The position numbers were made by a program, and so were the translations under genes. Positions 54,110 to 61,528 of a stretch of DNA of 64,000 nt are shown here, piece after piece. Position 1 is the stretch's first letter. Each line of letters starts with the position of its first letter. The stretch covers positions 124,001-188,000 of the forward strand of contig JAVEZY010000001.1 of NCBI GenBank assembly GCA_034002745.1, in the 5' to 3' direction. The notes under the pieces were generated by a model. The model was not told the origin of the DNA. It was given only the letters and a program-made list of their open reading frames with translations, and made no database searches. The stretch comes from JAITWN01 sp034002745. Its GTDB lineage: Bacteria; Pseudomonadota; Gammaproteobacteria; SZUA-140.

Positions 54110-54164
54110 CAGGAATCGCGCTGCTCGGTCGCACAGGCACCTCGCATCTCATCGGACGGAAGGC

Positions 54165-54464
54165 ATGAAAGGCAACGTTTACGTCGGTCTCAACAACGAC
54201 AAGCATGGCTTGACCCAGCTGGGGCGCATCGTCATCGAGGGTTGGCTGTTCGGATTCATTCCCGAGACGGAAGACTGTGCCGGCTGGGACATGGCGCGCA
54301 TGCAGATCCTCATGGACCGCGTCCAGGACGAATGGGACAAGTACGGCAACCTGCCCAGCCGACTACCCGAGGATCTGCGCCAGCGGCACGCGGAGCTTTA
54401 CGCCAGAGCCATGGAAACCGCCCGCGGCAAGGGCTGGGACCCGGAACTCTGCGAGGAAGACTGA
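54165..54464 (+). CDS. Unrecognised 99-residue protein in the cbb operon
   Basis: Starts MKGNVYVGLNNDKHGLTQLG, 55 bases after cbbO and on the same strand, with GGAAGG before the ATG. The product is soluble, rich in acidic and aromatic residues, and has a central EGWLFGFIPETEDCAGWDMA followed by an amphipathic helical second half. No signal peptide, membrane segment or known motif was recognised. Operon position suggests a role with RuBisCO or its activase, but this is inference from context only. Confidence 0.7.
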   Translation: MKGNVYVGLNNDKHGLTQLGRIVIEGWLFGFIPETEDCAGWDMARMQILMDRVQDEWDKYGNLPSRLPEDLRQRHAELYARAMETARGKGWDPELCEED

Positions 54465-54521
54465 GGCGGTTGTTCGCAAGCGACCCGATCCCTGGAGCGC
54501 CGAACCACCCTGTCCGCAGGA

Positions 54522-54944
54522 TCAGTTGCCGCCGGACGGCTTGCCGAATGCCACTACATCCGCATGGCTGGCCACGGGACGGCGCGCGTCGAGCAGTTCC
54601 AGCGCTCTGTGGAACTCCGCCTGCAGCCGCGGCTGAAGCGCGGCGCCTTCAATCGTGTAGTACGCGGCCTCGTAAGCCACGGCGTCCTCCAGGCTGGCTC
54701 TGTCCCCGGGCCGGAATGCGCGCCAGGCCACCGCGACCCAGCGCTTGTACTGGCCATCCACGAAGATGATTTCTTCCTGATCGATCACCGCCATGTATTG
54801 CATGGGCCGGATCGGTACGAAGACACACCCGTTGGGGCTGCCGGCAAGCAGAATGCGCGTCAGGTTGTAGGTGGCAGCCGGGAGAGCCATCCTGGCCTGT
54901 GCGCGGACCTGCCCCCGCTCGAAGGTTTCCATGCCGTTGTTCAC
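54522..54944 (-). CDS. Unrecognised 140-residue protein between cbbO and cbbR
   Basis: A soluble protein that runs against the cbb operon and is divergent from cbbR, with 153 bases between starts. The centre is hydrophobic and aromatic (VFVPIRPMQYMAVIDQEEII, then FVDGQYKRWVAVAWRAF), with an acidic helical C-terminal half. Start may be the first ATG or the fifth residue (METFERG). No family was recognised. Divergence from a LysR regulator often marks a target gene of that regulator. Confidence 0.6.
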   Translation of the reverse strand: MNNGMETFERGQVRAQARMALPAATYNLTRILLAGSPNGCVFVPIRPMQYMAVIDQEEIIFVDGQYKRWVAVAWRAFRPGDRASLEDAVAYEAAYYTIEGAALQPRLQAEFHRALELLDARRPVASHADVVAFGKPSGGN

Positions 54945-55097
54945 GGGCGCCTCTCGAAGCTTGGGAGTAATATGGTCATTATTCCGAAAACGACGGCACG
55001 GCGCGAGCGTAAACGCATTGCGATCGGCGGCGAACCTTCATAGGGCTTACGACGCGGCGAAGCGGTCGCCGTCGATGCATTTCACCCAGAGCAAGTC

Positions 55098-56009
55098 ATG
55101 AATATAACCCTCCGCCAGCTCAAGATCTTCGAGGCCGTGGCGCGTCACCTGAGCTTTACCAGGGCCTCCGAGGAGCTGCATCTCACCCAGCCCGCGGTCT
55201 CGATGCAGATCAAGCAACTGGAACAGATCATCGGGATAGCGCTGATCGAGCTGGTGGGCAAGCGGGTGTATCTCACGGAGGCAGGCGAGGAGCTGCAGCG
55301 CTACAGCCGCGCCATCACCATCCTGCTCGGGGAAGCCGAGCAGGTGTTCGCAGAGATGAAGGGGCTCAGGCGCGGACACCTGAAGATCGCCGTGGCCAGT
55401 ACCGCCAACTATTTCGTGCCGCGCCTGTGGGCGGCCTTCCGCAAGCGGCATCCCGATGTCAGCGTCAGTCTGGAGGTGACCAACCGCCAGGGTCTGATCC
55501 GCGCGCTGGTCGAGAACCAGGCCGATCTGGTCATCATGGGGTTGCCGCCCGAGGGTCTGGATCTGGTGGCCGAGGGTTTCATGCCCAATCCGCTGGTGGT
55601 GATCGCGCCTCCGTCTCATCCGCTCGCCGCGGCGAAACGGGTGCCGTTGCAGCAATTGCAGAGCGAGGCATTCCTGGTGCGAGAGCAGGGCTCGGGCACG
55701 CGATCACTGATGGAGCGGGTGTTCGCCGAGAAGCGCCTGGCGCCGGCCACGCCCATAGAAATGAGCAGCACCGAAGCGATCAAGCAGGGCGTCGAAGCCG
55801 GGCTCGGTCTCGCGCTGCTGTCGGTGCATACCCTGGAGATGGAGCTCGCCCTCAAGCGCCTGGTGGTGTTGAATGTGGAAGGCTTCCCCGTGCTGCGCGA
55901 ATGGTACGTCGTTCATCGGGCGGGAAAGCGCCTGTCGGCGCTGGCGCAGGCGTTCCGCGACTTCATTCTGAGCGAGACGCGGGGCGTCGTCGATGTGCCG
56001 CAGGTGTGA
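55098..56009 (+). CDS. cbbR: LysR-type regulator CbbR
   Basis: A 303-residue LysR protein. The winged helix-turn-helix is MNITLRQLKIFEAVARHLSF, followed by TRASEELHLTQPAVSMQIKQ. The effector domain opens RGHLKIAVASTANYFVPRLW, and APATPIEMSSTEAIKQGVEAG is typical of CbbR. It senses Calvin-cycle or redox metabolites in other autotrophs and activates cbb genes. It lies downstream of the operon on the same strand instead of the common divergent position beside cbbL. Confidence 0.9.
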   Translation: MNITLRQLKIFEAVARHLSFTRASEELHLTQPAVSMQIKQLEQIIGIALIELVGKRVYLTEAGEELQRYSRAITILLGEAEQVFAEMKGLRRGHLKIAVASTANYFVPRLWAAFRKRHPDVSVSLEVTNRQGLIRALVENQADLVIMGLPPEGLDLVAEGFMPNPLVVIAPPSHPLAAAKRVPLQQLQSEAFLVREQGSGTRSLMERVFAEKRLAPATPIEMSSTEAIKQGVEAGLGLALLSVHTLEMELALKRLVVLNVEGFPVLREWYVVHRAGKRLSALAQAFRDFILSETRGVVDVPQV

Positions 56010-56012
56010 GTT

Positions 56013-57095
56013 CTATGCGACCCTCGCTTGCCCGCGCTCGTACCAGCCGCGGGAGCGATTGACCACGCGGACCACCAGCAGCATGACCGGCACTTCGATG
56101 AGCACACCGACCACGGTGGCGAGCGCCGCGCCGGAATGAATGCCGAACAGGCTAATGGCGGCAGCAACGGCAAGCTCGAAGAAGTTGGAGGCGCCGATCA
56201 GCGCCGAGGGGCAGGCAATGCTGTGCTTCTCACCGAGCCGGCGGTTAAGCCAGTAGGCCAGACCCGAATTGAACAACACCTGGACCAGAATCGGCACCGC
56301 CAGTATGGCAATGACCAGCGGCTCCTGCAGGATGGCCTGTCCCTGGAAGGCGAACAGCAGCACCAGCGTCAGCAGCAGCGCCGCCATTGACAGCGGACCG
56401 ATGCGCACCAGTGCGCGATCGAACGCCGCCTGTCCGCGGCGCAGCAGTGAGCGACGCCATAACTGGGCAATGACGACGGGAATCACGATATAGAGTGCAA
56501 CCGACGTCAGAAGCGTGTCCCAGGGCGCGACGATCGACGAGAGCCCGAGCAGCAGACCAACCATGGGCGCGAAGGCGAACAACATGATGGTGTCGTTCAA
56601 GGCAACCTGGGTCAGCGTGAACATCGGATCGCCGCCCGTGAGCCGGCTCCATACGAATACCATGGCAGTGCAGGGCGCTGCAGCAAGGAGAATCAGCCCG
56701 GCGATGTAGCTGTCGAGTTGATCCGCCGGTAGTGCGTCGGAGAAGAGTTGGCGGACGAACAGCCAGGCGAGCAAGGCCATGGAGAATGGCTTGACCGCCC
56801 AATTGACGAACAGTGTCACACTGATTCCGCGCCAATGGCCACCGACTTGGCTCAAGGCGCCGAAATCCACCTTGAGCAGCATCGGGATGATCATGATCCA
56901 TATCAGCGCGCCGATCGGCAGGTTGACTCGTGCGAGTTCCATGCGGCTGATCGCCTGGAACAGTAGCGGGAAGAGTTCGCCAAGCGCGATGCCTGCGACG
57001 ATGCACAACAGCACCCACACGGTCAGGTAGCGCTCGAAGGCACCCATGGAGGCCGCCGGAGGCGCGGCGACAACGGCTTGGTTCTGCCCCGTCAC
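56013..57095 (-). CDS. acr3: Arsenite efflux transporter, ACR3 family
   Basis: Exports arsenite across the inner membrane. The 360-residue protein has about ten membrane segments. It carries the family blocks IGALIWIMIIPMLLKVDF, NWAVKPFSMALLAW, the conserved Cys in LLAAAPCTAMVFVWSRL and GASNFFELAVAAAISLFG. It is the last gene of the arsR-arsI-arsC-acr3 operon and is distinct from the unrelated ArsB family. Its end converges on cbbR with three bases between. Confidence 0.95.
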   Translation of the reverse strand: MTGQNQAVVAAPPAASMGAFERYLTVWVLLCIVAGIALGELFPLLFQAISRMELARVNLPIGALIWIMIIPMLLKVDFGALSQVGGHWRGISVTLFVNWAVKPFSMALLAWLFVRQLFSDALPADQLDSYIAGLILLAAAPCTAMVFVWSRLTGGDPMFTLTQVALNDTIMLFAFAPMVGLLLGLSSIVAPWDTLLTSVALYIVIPVVIAQLWRRSLLRRGQAAFDRALVRIGPLSMAALLLTLVLLFAFQGQAILQEPLVIAILAVPILVQVLFNSGLAYWLNRRLGEKHSIACPSALIGASNFFELAVAAAISLFGIHSGAALATVVGVLIEVPVMLLVVRVVNRSRGWYERGQARVA

Positions 57096-57104
57096 GAGCC
57101 CGTC

Positions 57105-57605
57105 TCACTTCAGGCCGATGTCGCGCAGCTCCTGCTGCAAGGACATGGAGTCGAGGTGGTGGAGGGGGAGCGACAGGAGCAGTTCGATGCGGCGCTTCAG
57201 GACCATGGCAGCGTCCCTGAAGGCCATGCGTCTTTCAATCTCGCTGCCTTCGACGGCGGCGGGATCGGGCACGCCCCAATGGGCTGTGACGGGCTTGCCG
57301 GGCCAGACAGGACAGACTTCGCCGGCGGCGTTGTCGCACACCGTGAAGATGAAATCGAGGGCCGGCGCGCCCGGCCGCGCGAATTCGTCCCAGTTCTTGC
57401 TGCGGTATCCGGTGGATGAAAAGCGCAGCTCTTCAAGTGTCGTCAATGCCAGTGGATGAACTTCGCCCTTGGGGTGGCTGCCGGCCGACCAGGCGCGGAA
57501 ACGCGCCTTGCCCAGCTCGTTCAGAATGCCTTCGGCCAGGATGGAGCGTGCCGAGTTGCCTGTACAGATGAACAGGGCGTTGTGGGTTTTCCCTACGGTC
57601 GTCAT
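57105..57605 (-). CDS. arsC: Arsenate reductase (low-molecular-weight phosphatase fold)
   Basis: Reduces arsenate to arsenite. The 166-residue enzyme has the P-loop CTGNSARS with nucleophile Cys14, and further redox cysteines Cys90 and Cys98 in FTVCDNAAGEVCPVWPG. This is the pattern of thioredoxin-coupled or related PTPase-type ArsC rather than the glutaredoxin-type plasmid enzyme. It lies nine bases before acr3. Confidence 0.94.
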   Translation of the reverse strand: MTTVGKTHNALFICTGNSARSILAEGILNELGKARFRAWSAGSHPKGEVHPLALTTLEELRFSSTGYRSKNWDEFARPGAPALDFIFTVCDNAAGEVCPVWPGKPVTAHWGVPDPAAVEGSEIERRMAFRDAAMVLKRRIELLLSLPLHHLDSMSLQQELRDIGLK

Positions 57606-57617
57606 GAACGCCTCGCA

Positions 57618-58097
57618 TCAGCAGCAGGAAGAGCGCTTCGCCGCGACCCCATCGGGCGGCTGCTTGCGGGTGTCGGTCGGTGCGCAGCAGGCGGTCGCGC
57701 TCGTCGCATGCTCTTCGACTTCGTGGAAGAGGGGGATGTTTCCCAGGGAATGAAAGTGTTCCCAGGCAATACCCTGCGGATCGGTGACCCAGTGTTTCTC
57801 GCTGCGCGCATAGCAGCAGCTCGTCTCTCCTTCGTCGAGCAGGGTGGCCATGTCGGCCGCCTGCGCCCGAGCTTTCAGCGCGGCAAGCTCGACAGGCGAG
57901 TCGGCCTGAAAACCCAGATGGTCGATGCCGGGGGCGCCGCCGCGGTTGGAGATGGCGAAGTTGATCGGTGGGTCATCGAGCATCCACTTCGCGTAGTCGG
58001 ATTCGACGCGCGTGGGCTTGGCTGCAAACAGCCGCGAATAGAAGTCGATGCTGCTGTTCAGGTCGTTGACGTTCAGGTGGACATGGAAGCGTTTCAT
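57618..58097 (-). CDS. arsI: ArsI/CadI-family VOC protein, probable C-As lyase
   Basis: A glyoxalase-fold dioxygenase of 159 residues that in characterised ArsI proteins cleaves the carbon-arsenic bond of trivalent methylarsenicals. Iron ligands fit: His5, His60 and Glu113. The adjacent cysteine pair Cys94-Cys95 in GETSCCYARS matches the substrate-binding pair of ArsI. The C-terminal tail has more cysteines (TACC and SSCC). A start 12 codons upstream is possible but would overlap arsR. The related CadI group is the alternative, but the ars operon context favours ArsI. Confidence 0.85.
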   Translation of the reverse strand: MKRFHVHLNVNDLNSSIDFYSRLFAAKPTRVESDYAKWMLDDPPINFAISNRGGAPGIDHLGFQADSPVELAALKARAQAADMATLLDEGETSCCYARSEKHWVTDPQGIAWEHFHSLGNIPLFHEVEEHATSATACCAPTDTRKQPPDGVAAKRSSCC

Positions 58098-58107
58098 CGG
58101 ATTTCCT

Positions 58108-58434
58108 TCAATGTGATGTGCAGGTATCGACATTGGTGACTTCGCAGGCGCCTCCTTGGCAGCAGTGCTCGGTGAGGTAGCCGAGCAGGCCGTTCATCCG
58201 TGCAAAGTCGGCGCGGTAGATCAAATTGCGACCCCGCTGCTCGATCGTGACGAGACCGGCATGGGCAAGTTCTTTCAGGTGAAATGACAAGGTATTACGC
58301 GCCACTTCCAGTTCGTTGGCGAGGACACTGGGTGTCAGCCCTGTCGGGCCGGCCACAACGAGGGCGCGAAAGACGCGCAGGCGCTGTGTGTGAGCCAAGG
58401 CATTGAGTGCGGTGAGGGCCTCGTTTTCTTTCAT
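58108..58434 (-). CDS. arsR: Arsenic-responsive repressor ArsR
   Basis: A 108-residue winged-helix repressor: PSVLANELEVARNTLSFHLK is the recognition helix region and GLVTIEQRGRNLIYRAD the wing. The arsenite-binding cysteines are C-terminal (Cys91, Cys92, Cys97), not in the recognition helix, as in the Acidithiobacillus ferrooxidans type of ArsR. The ATG at 58434 is chosen; a longer frame would run through the operator. First gene of the ars operon. Confidence 0.93.
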   Translation of the reverse strand: MKENEALTALNALAHTQRLRVFRALVVAGPTGLTPSVLANELEVARNTLSFHLKELAHAGLVTIEQRGRNLIYRADFARMNGLLGYLTEHCCQGGACEVTNVDTCTSH

Positions 58435-58436
58435 GG

Positions 58437-58460
58437 TTCGACAATACAACAAACATTGAA
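58437..58460 (-). promoter_or_regulatory. Putative ArsR operator
   Basis: Immediately before the arsR start is an AT-rich imperfect palindrome with arms TTC..CAAT and ATTG..GAA. An autorepression site is expected here. The rest of the space to tRNA-Gly (58461-58732) shows nothing I can name. Confidence 0.45.
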
Positions 58461-58732
58461 TAATTGGCAACACCCTTGCCAGGAGGGTACGTCAGGCGGA
58501 GTCTCTGGATGGGTAGGGGTCACGCCACGCGTGGGCTGCGGCAGCTCATCAGCATCTGCGCAAGGCGCTAGCGGGTTCAGAAGCAGCGTCGGTTCTGCGC
58601 CCGACGTGGAGCAACGTTCGGTCCGTCGACATATGGTCTGGCGCTGGATGTGATGCAAGCGCCAACGGCCAACGCAATAAATCAATACGGCAGCAATATG
58701 TTGCGTCGGGAGTCCGGGAGCCGGAGACTGAA

Positions 58733-58806
58733 TGGAGCGGGTGATGGGAATCGAACCCACGTCATCAGCTTGGGAAGCTGAGGTTCTACCATTGAACTAC
58801 ACCCGC
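58733..58806 (-). tRNA. tRNA-Gly (CCC)
   Basis: A 74-base cloverleaf on the minus strand: acceptor GCGGGTG with matching CACCCGC, D-arm GTTCAATGGTAGAAC, anticodon loop TTCCCAA giving CCC, T-arm GGTTCGATTCC, discriminator T and encoded CCA. The layout is that of bacterial tRNA-Gly(CCC). Confidence 0.95.
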
Positions 58807-58916
58807 AATAGCAGCGGCGCTGGCGTTGCATTTGACCGCATCGCCCCGCTGCGGTCAAGCGCGGGCTATATGGTAAGATTCCGCCTTTGCGGGACAGTGA
58901 TTTTTGGAGATTTGCC

Positions 58917-59117
58917 ATGGAAATCTACATCAACGGCGAGGTGCGGCAGGTCACGCCAGGGATATCGGTGGCGCAGTTGCTGGCCGGACTCGACTGCGCG
59001 GGGCGCCGTGTGGCGGTGGAGGTCAATCGCGACATCGTGCCGCGCAGCGGTTACGAGAGCCGCGTGGTGAATCCCGGGGATCACGTCGAAATCGTTCATG
59101 CCATTGGTGGTGGCTGA
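58917..59117 (+). CDS. thiS: Sulfur carrier protein ThiS
   Basis: A 66-residue ubiquitin-fold protein ending in the required Gly-Gly tail (VHAIGGG), which carries the thiocarboxylate used to make the thiazole of thiamine. The ATG at 58917 follows a GGAG site; ten codons of open frame upstream are not family-like. Its stop overlaps the thiG start (TGATG). Confidence 0.94.
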   Translation: MEIYINGEVRQVTPGISVAQLLAGLDCAGRRVAVEVNRDIVPRSGYESRVVNPGDHVEIVHAIGGG

Positions 59118-59935
59118 TGAGTTCATCGAATAGCGAGATCCAGTCCGTGGTCGAGGATGACGCGCTGATCATCGCGGGCGTACGCTACAAGGCCCGCCTG
59201 CTGGTTGGTACGGGCAAGTACCGTGACCTGGACGAGACGCGGCGCGCAACCGAGGCGAGCGGGGCCGAGATCGTCACCGTCGCCATCCGGCGCAGCAACA
59301 TCGGCCAGCGTGCCGACGAGCCCAATCTGCTCGACGTGCTGCCGCCGGATCGCTACACCATCCTGCCCAACACGGCGATGTGCTATACGGCCGACGATGC
59401 CGTGCGCACCTGCCGTCTGGCGCGAGAGCTGCTGGATGGGCACGATCTGGTCAAGCTCGAAGTGCTGGCCGATGAGAAGACGCTCTATCCGGATCTGGTG
59501 CAGACCTACCAGGCTGCCGAAACATTGGTCGCCGAAGGTTTCAAGGTGATGGTCTATACCAACGACGATCCGATCGCGGCCAGGCGACTGGAGGAGATCG
59601 GCTGCGTGGCGGTGATGCCGCTTGCCGCGCCCATCGGTTCCGGCCTGGGCATACGCAACCCGTACAACATCCTGACCATCATTGAGAACGCCAAGGTGCC
59701 GATCCTGGTCGACGCCGGGGTGGGCACCGCTTCAGATGCGGCGATCGCCATGGAGCTGGGTTGCGACGGCGTGCTGATGAATACCGCCATCGCCGGAGCC
59801 CGCGATCCGGTGCTGATGGCTTCGGCGATGAAGAAGGCGGTGGAAGCGGGTCGTGAAGCCTTCCGCGCCGGACGCATCCCGCGCAAGCGTTTCGCCAGCG
59901 CTTCCTCGCCTGTCGACGGCCTTTTCTTCGCTTGA
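59117..59935 (+). CDS. thiG: Thiazole synthase ThiG
   Basis: Forms the thiamine thiazole phosphate from deoxyxylulose phosphate, dehydroglycine and ThiS-thiocarboxylate. The 272-residue TIM barrel has RARLLVGTGKY-like RYKARLLVGTGKY, the Schiff-base Lys region VKLEVLADEKTLYPD, PLAAPIGSGLGIRNPYN and VDAGVGTASDAAIAMELGCD. Coupled to thiS upstream and trmB downstream. Confidence 0.96.
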   Translation: MSSSNSEIQSVVEDDALIIAGVRYKARLLVGTGKYRDLDETRRATEASGAEIVTVAIRRSNIGQRADEPNLLDVLPPDRYTILPNTAMCYTADDAVRTCRLARELLDGHDLVKLEVLADEKTLYPDLVQTYQAAETLVAEGFKVMVYTNDDPIAARRLEEIGCVAVMPLAAPIGSGLGIRNPYNILTIIENAKVPILVDAGVGTASDAAIAMELGCDGVLMNTAIAGARDPVLMASAMKKAVEAGREAFRAGRIPRKRFASASSPVDGLFFA

Positions 59936-60630
59936 TCCCGGCGGTGACGGACAGTACGCAGCACCGCGTGGTGCGCAGCTTCGTGCGTCGCGAAGGGCGC
60001 ATGACCGAGGGTCAGCGGCGCGCGCTGGAGCAGCATTGGGAACGCTACGGCGTGGAGCAGGGCCGGGATCCGCTGGACCTGGACGCCCTGTTCGGACGCT
60101 CCGCGCCGCGGCGACTCGAGATCGGCTTCGGCATGGGCGAATCGCTGCTGTCCATGGCCGGCGCCGTTCCCGGGATCGATTTCCTGGGTATCGAGGTCTA
60201 TCGCCCTGGCGTCGGACATCTGCTGCGCGAACTGCAGACCCGGGACATGGACAATGTGCGCGTCATTTCCGCCGATGCGGTTGAGGTGCTGACGGACATG
60301 ATTCCGCCCGCCGCGCTCGAGGCCATCTATCTGTTCTTTCCCGATCCCTGGCCCAAGAAGCGCCACCATAAGCGCCGACTGATGAATCCCGCTTTCGCCT
60401 CCCTGGCCGCCAGCCGTCTCAAACCGGGCGGCGTGCTGCACATGGCGACGGATTGGGAGGATTATGCGCAGCAGGCGCTGGAGGTGCTGGAAGGAATTTC
60501 AGTGCTGCGCAACACGGCCGGTCCGCGCCAGTTCGCGCCGCGGCCCGAGTGGCGCACGGCCACCCGTTTCGAGCGCCGCGGCGAACGCCTGGGCCACGGT
60601 GTCTGGGATCTGATCTTCGAGAAGCGCTGA
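59932..60630 (+). CDS. trmB: tRNA (guanine-46-N7)-methyltransferase
   Basis: Makes m7G46 in tRNA. The product is about 232 residues, with RRIRSFVRR-like RVVRSFVRREGRMTEGQRRA, the SAM site LEIGFGMGESLL, the GIEVYRPGVG motif and FFPDPWPKKRHHKRR. The TTG at 59932 overlaps the thiG stop; a GTG four codons on (59944) is an equal alternative. Neighbouring thiSG is a frequent arrangement in gammaproteobacteria. Confidence 0.94.
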   Translation: MIPAVTDSTQHRVVRSFVRREGRMTEGQRRALEQHWERYGVEQGRDPLDLDALFGRSAPRRLEIGFGMGESLLSMAGAVPGIDFLGIEVYRPGVGHLLRELQTRDMDNVRVISADAVEVLTDMIPPAALEAIYLFFPDPWPKKRHHKRRLMNPAFASLAASRLKPGGVLHMATDWEDYAQQALEVLEGISVLRNTAGPRQFAPRPEWRTATRFERRGERLGHGVWDLIFEKR

Positions 60631-60637
60631 GCGCAGC

Positions 60638-61474
60638 TCAGGGGTCGAGGAAGGCGAGGATCGCGTCCAGTCCGGAGTGGTTCAGTACCACGTCGGCCTC
60701 GGCCTGCGTCGCCGGCTTCGCATGGTAGGCGACACCCAGGCCGGACAGTCGCAGCATGGGCAGGTCATTGGCGCCGTCGCCGACAGCGATCGCCGCATTG
60801 GTCGCGATGCCGAGTTCCGCGCACAGGCGGGTCAGGAAATCGGCCTTGGCCTGCGCGCCGACGATGTCGCCGCGCACCGTGCCGAGCAGCCGCCCGTCGG
60901 CGATTTCGAGTTCATTGGCCAGCGTGTAGTCCAGGTTCAGGCGCCGGCCGAGGCGCTCGGTGAAAAAGGTGAAGCCGCCGGACACCAGCGCGATCTTGAT
61001 GCCGCGCTGACGCAGGCCGGCGACGAGTTCCTCGGCCCCTTGATTGAGTCGCAGCCGCTCCTCGTAGACGCGCTCGAGCAGCGAGGACTCCAGCCCCTTC
61101 AGCAGCGCGAGACGGCGGCGCAGGGAGGTGGGGAAGTCGATCTCGCCGCGCATGGCCGCCGAGGTGATCGCGGCGACCTGTTCCCGCACGCCGGCGAAGG
61201 AGCCGAGCTCATCGGCGCACTCGATGTTGATGAGGGTCGAGTCCATGTCGGTGAGGAGCAGGCGGACCGCAGCCGGATCGAACTCCTCCGGCATCGGATT
61301 GATGTCGAAGGGCAGGCGCTCGCGCAGGGTATGCAGTGTCTGCGGGGCGAGCGGCGCATCCGCGATCACGCGCAGATGGCCATCCCGCGCTTCCACGCGG
61401 CCGCCGGTGAGTTCGGCGGCATGGCGCGCGCCGGTGTCGTCGAGTTTCGGGCCCTGCAGTATGAGCGTCGTCAT
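60638..61474 (-). CDS. serB: Phosphoserine phosphatase SerB
   Basis: Last step of serine synthesis. The 278-residue protein has a short N-terminal regulatory region (about 65 residues). The HAD core follows with nucleophile Asp76 in LLLTDMDSTLIN, the ECADELG substrate motif, SGGFTFF and GDGANDLPML. It is convergent with trmB, seven bases apart. Confidence 0.96.
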   Translation of the reverse strand: MTTLILQGPKLDDTGARHAAELTGGRVEARDGHLRVIADAPLAPQTLHTLRERLPFDINPMPEEFDPAAVRLLLTDMDSTLINIECADELGSFAGVREQVAAITSAAMRGEIDFPTSLRRRLALLKGLESSLLERVYEERLRLNQGAEELVAGLRQRGIKIALVSGGFTFFTERLGRRLNLDYTLANELEIADGRLLGTVRGDIVGAQAKADFLTRLCAELGIATNAAIAVGDGANDLPMLRLSGLGVAYHAKPATQAEADVVLNHSGLDAILAFLDP

Positions 61475-61528
61475 CGCCAGTGAATCCGGGGTGAAAAGCG
61501 AACGCCGATCATAGCGTTTTTCCCGTTA

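Noticed and set aside
58474..58732. Possible short gene between arsR and tRNA-Gly
   Set aside because: Only short frames of biased composition, without start signals or family features; treated as non-coding.
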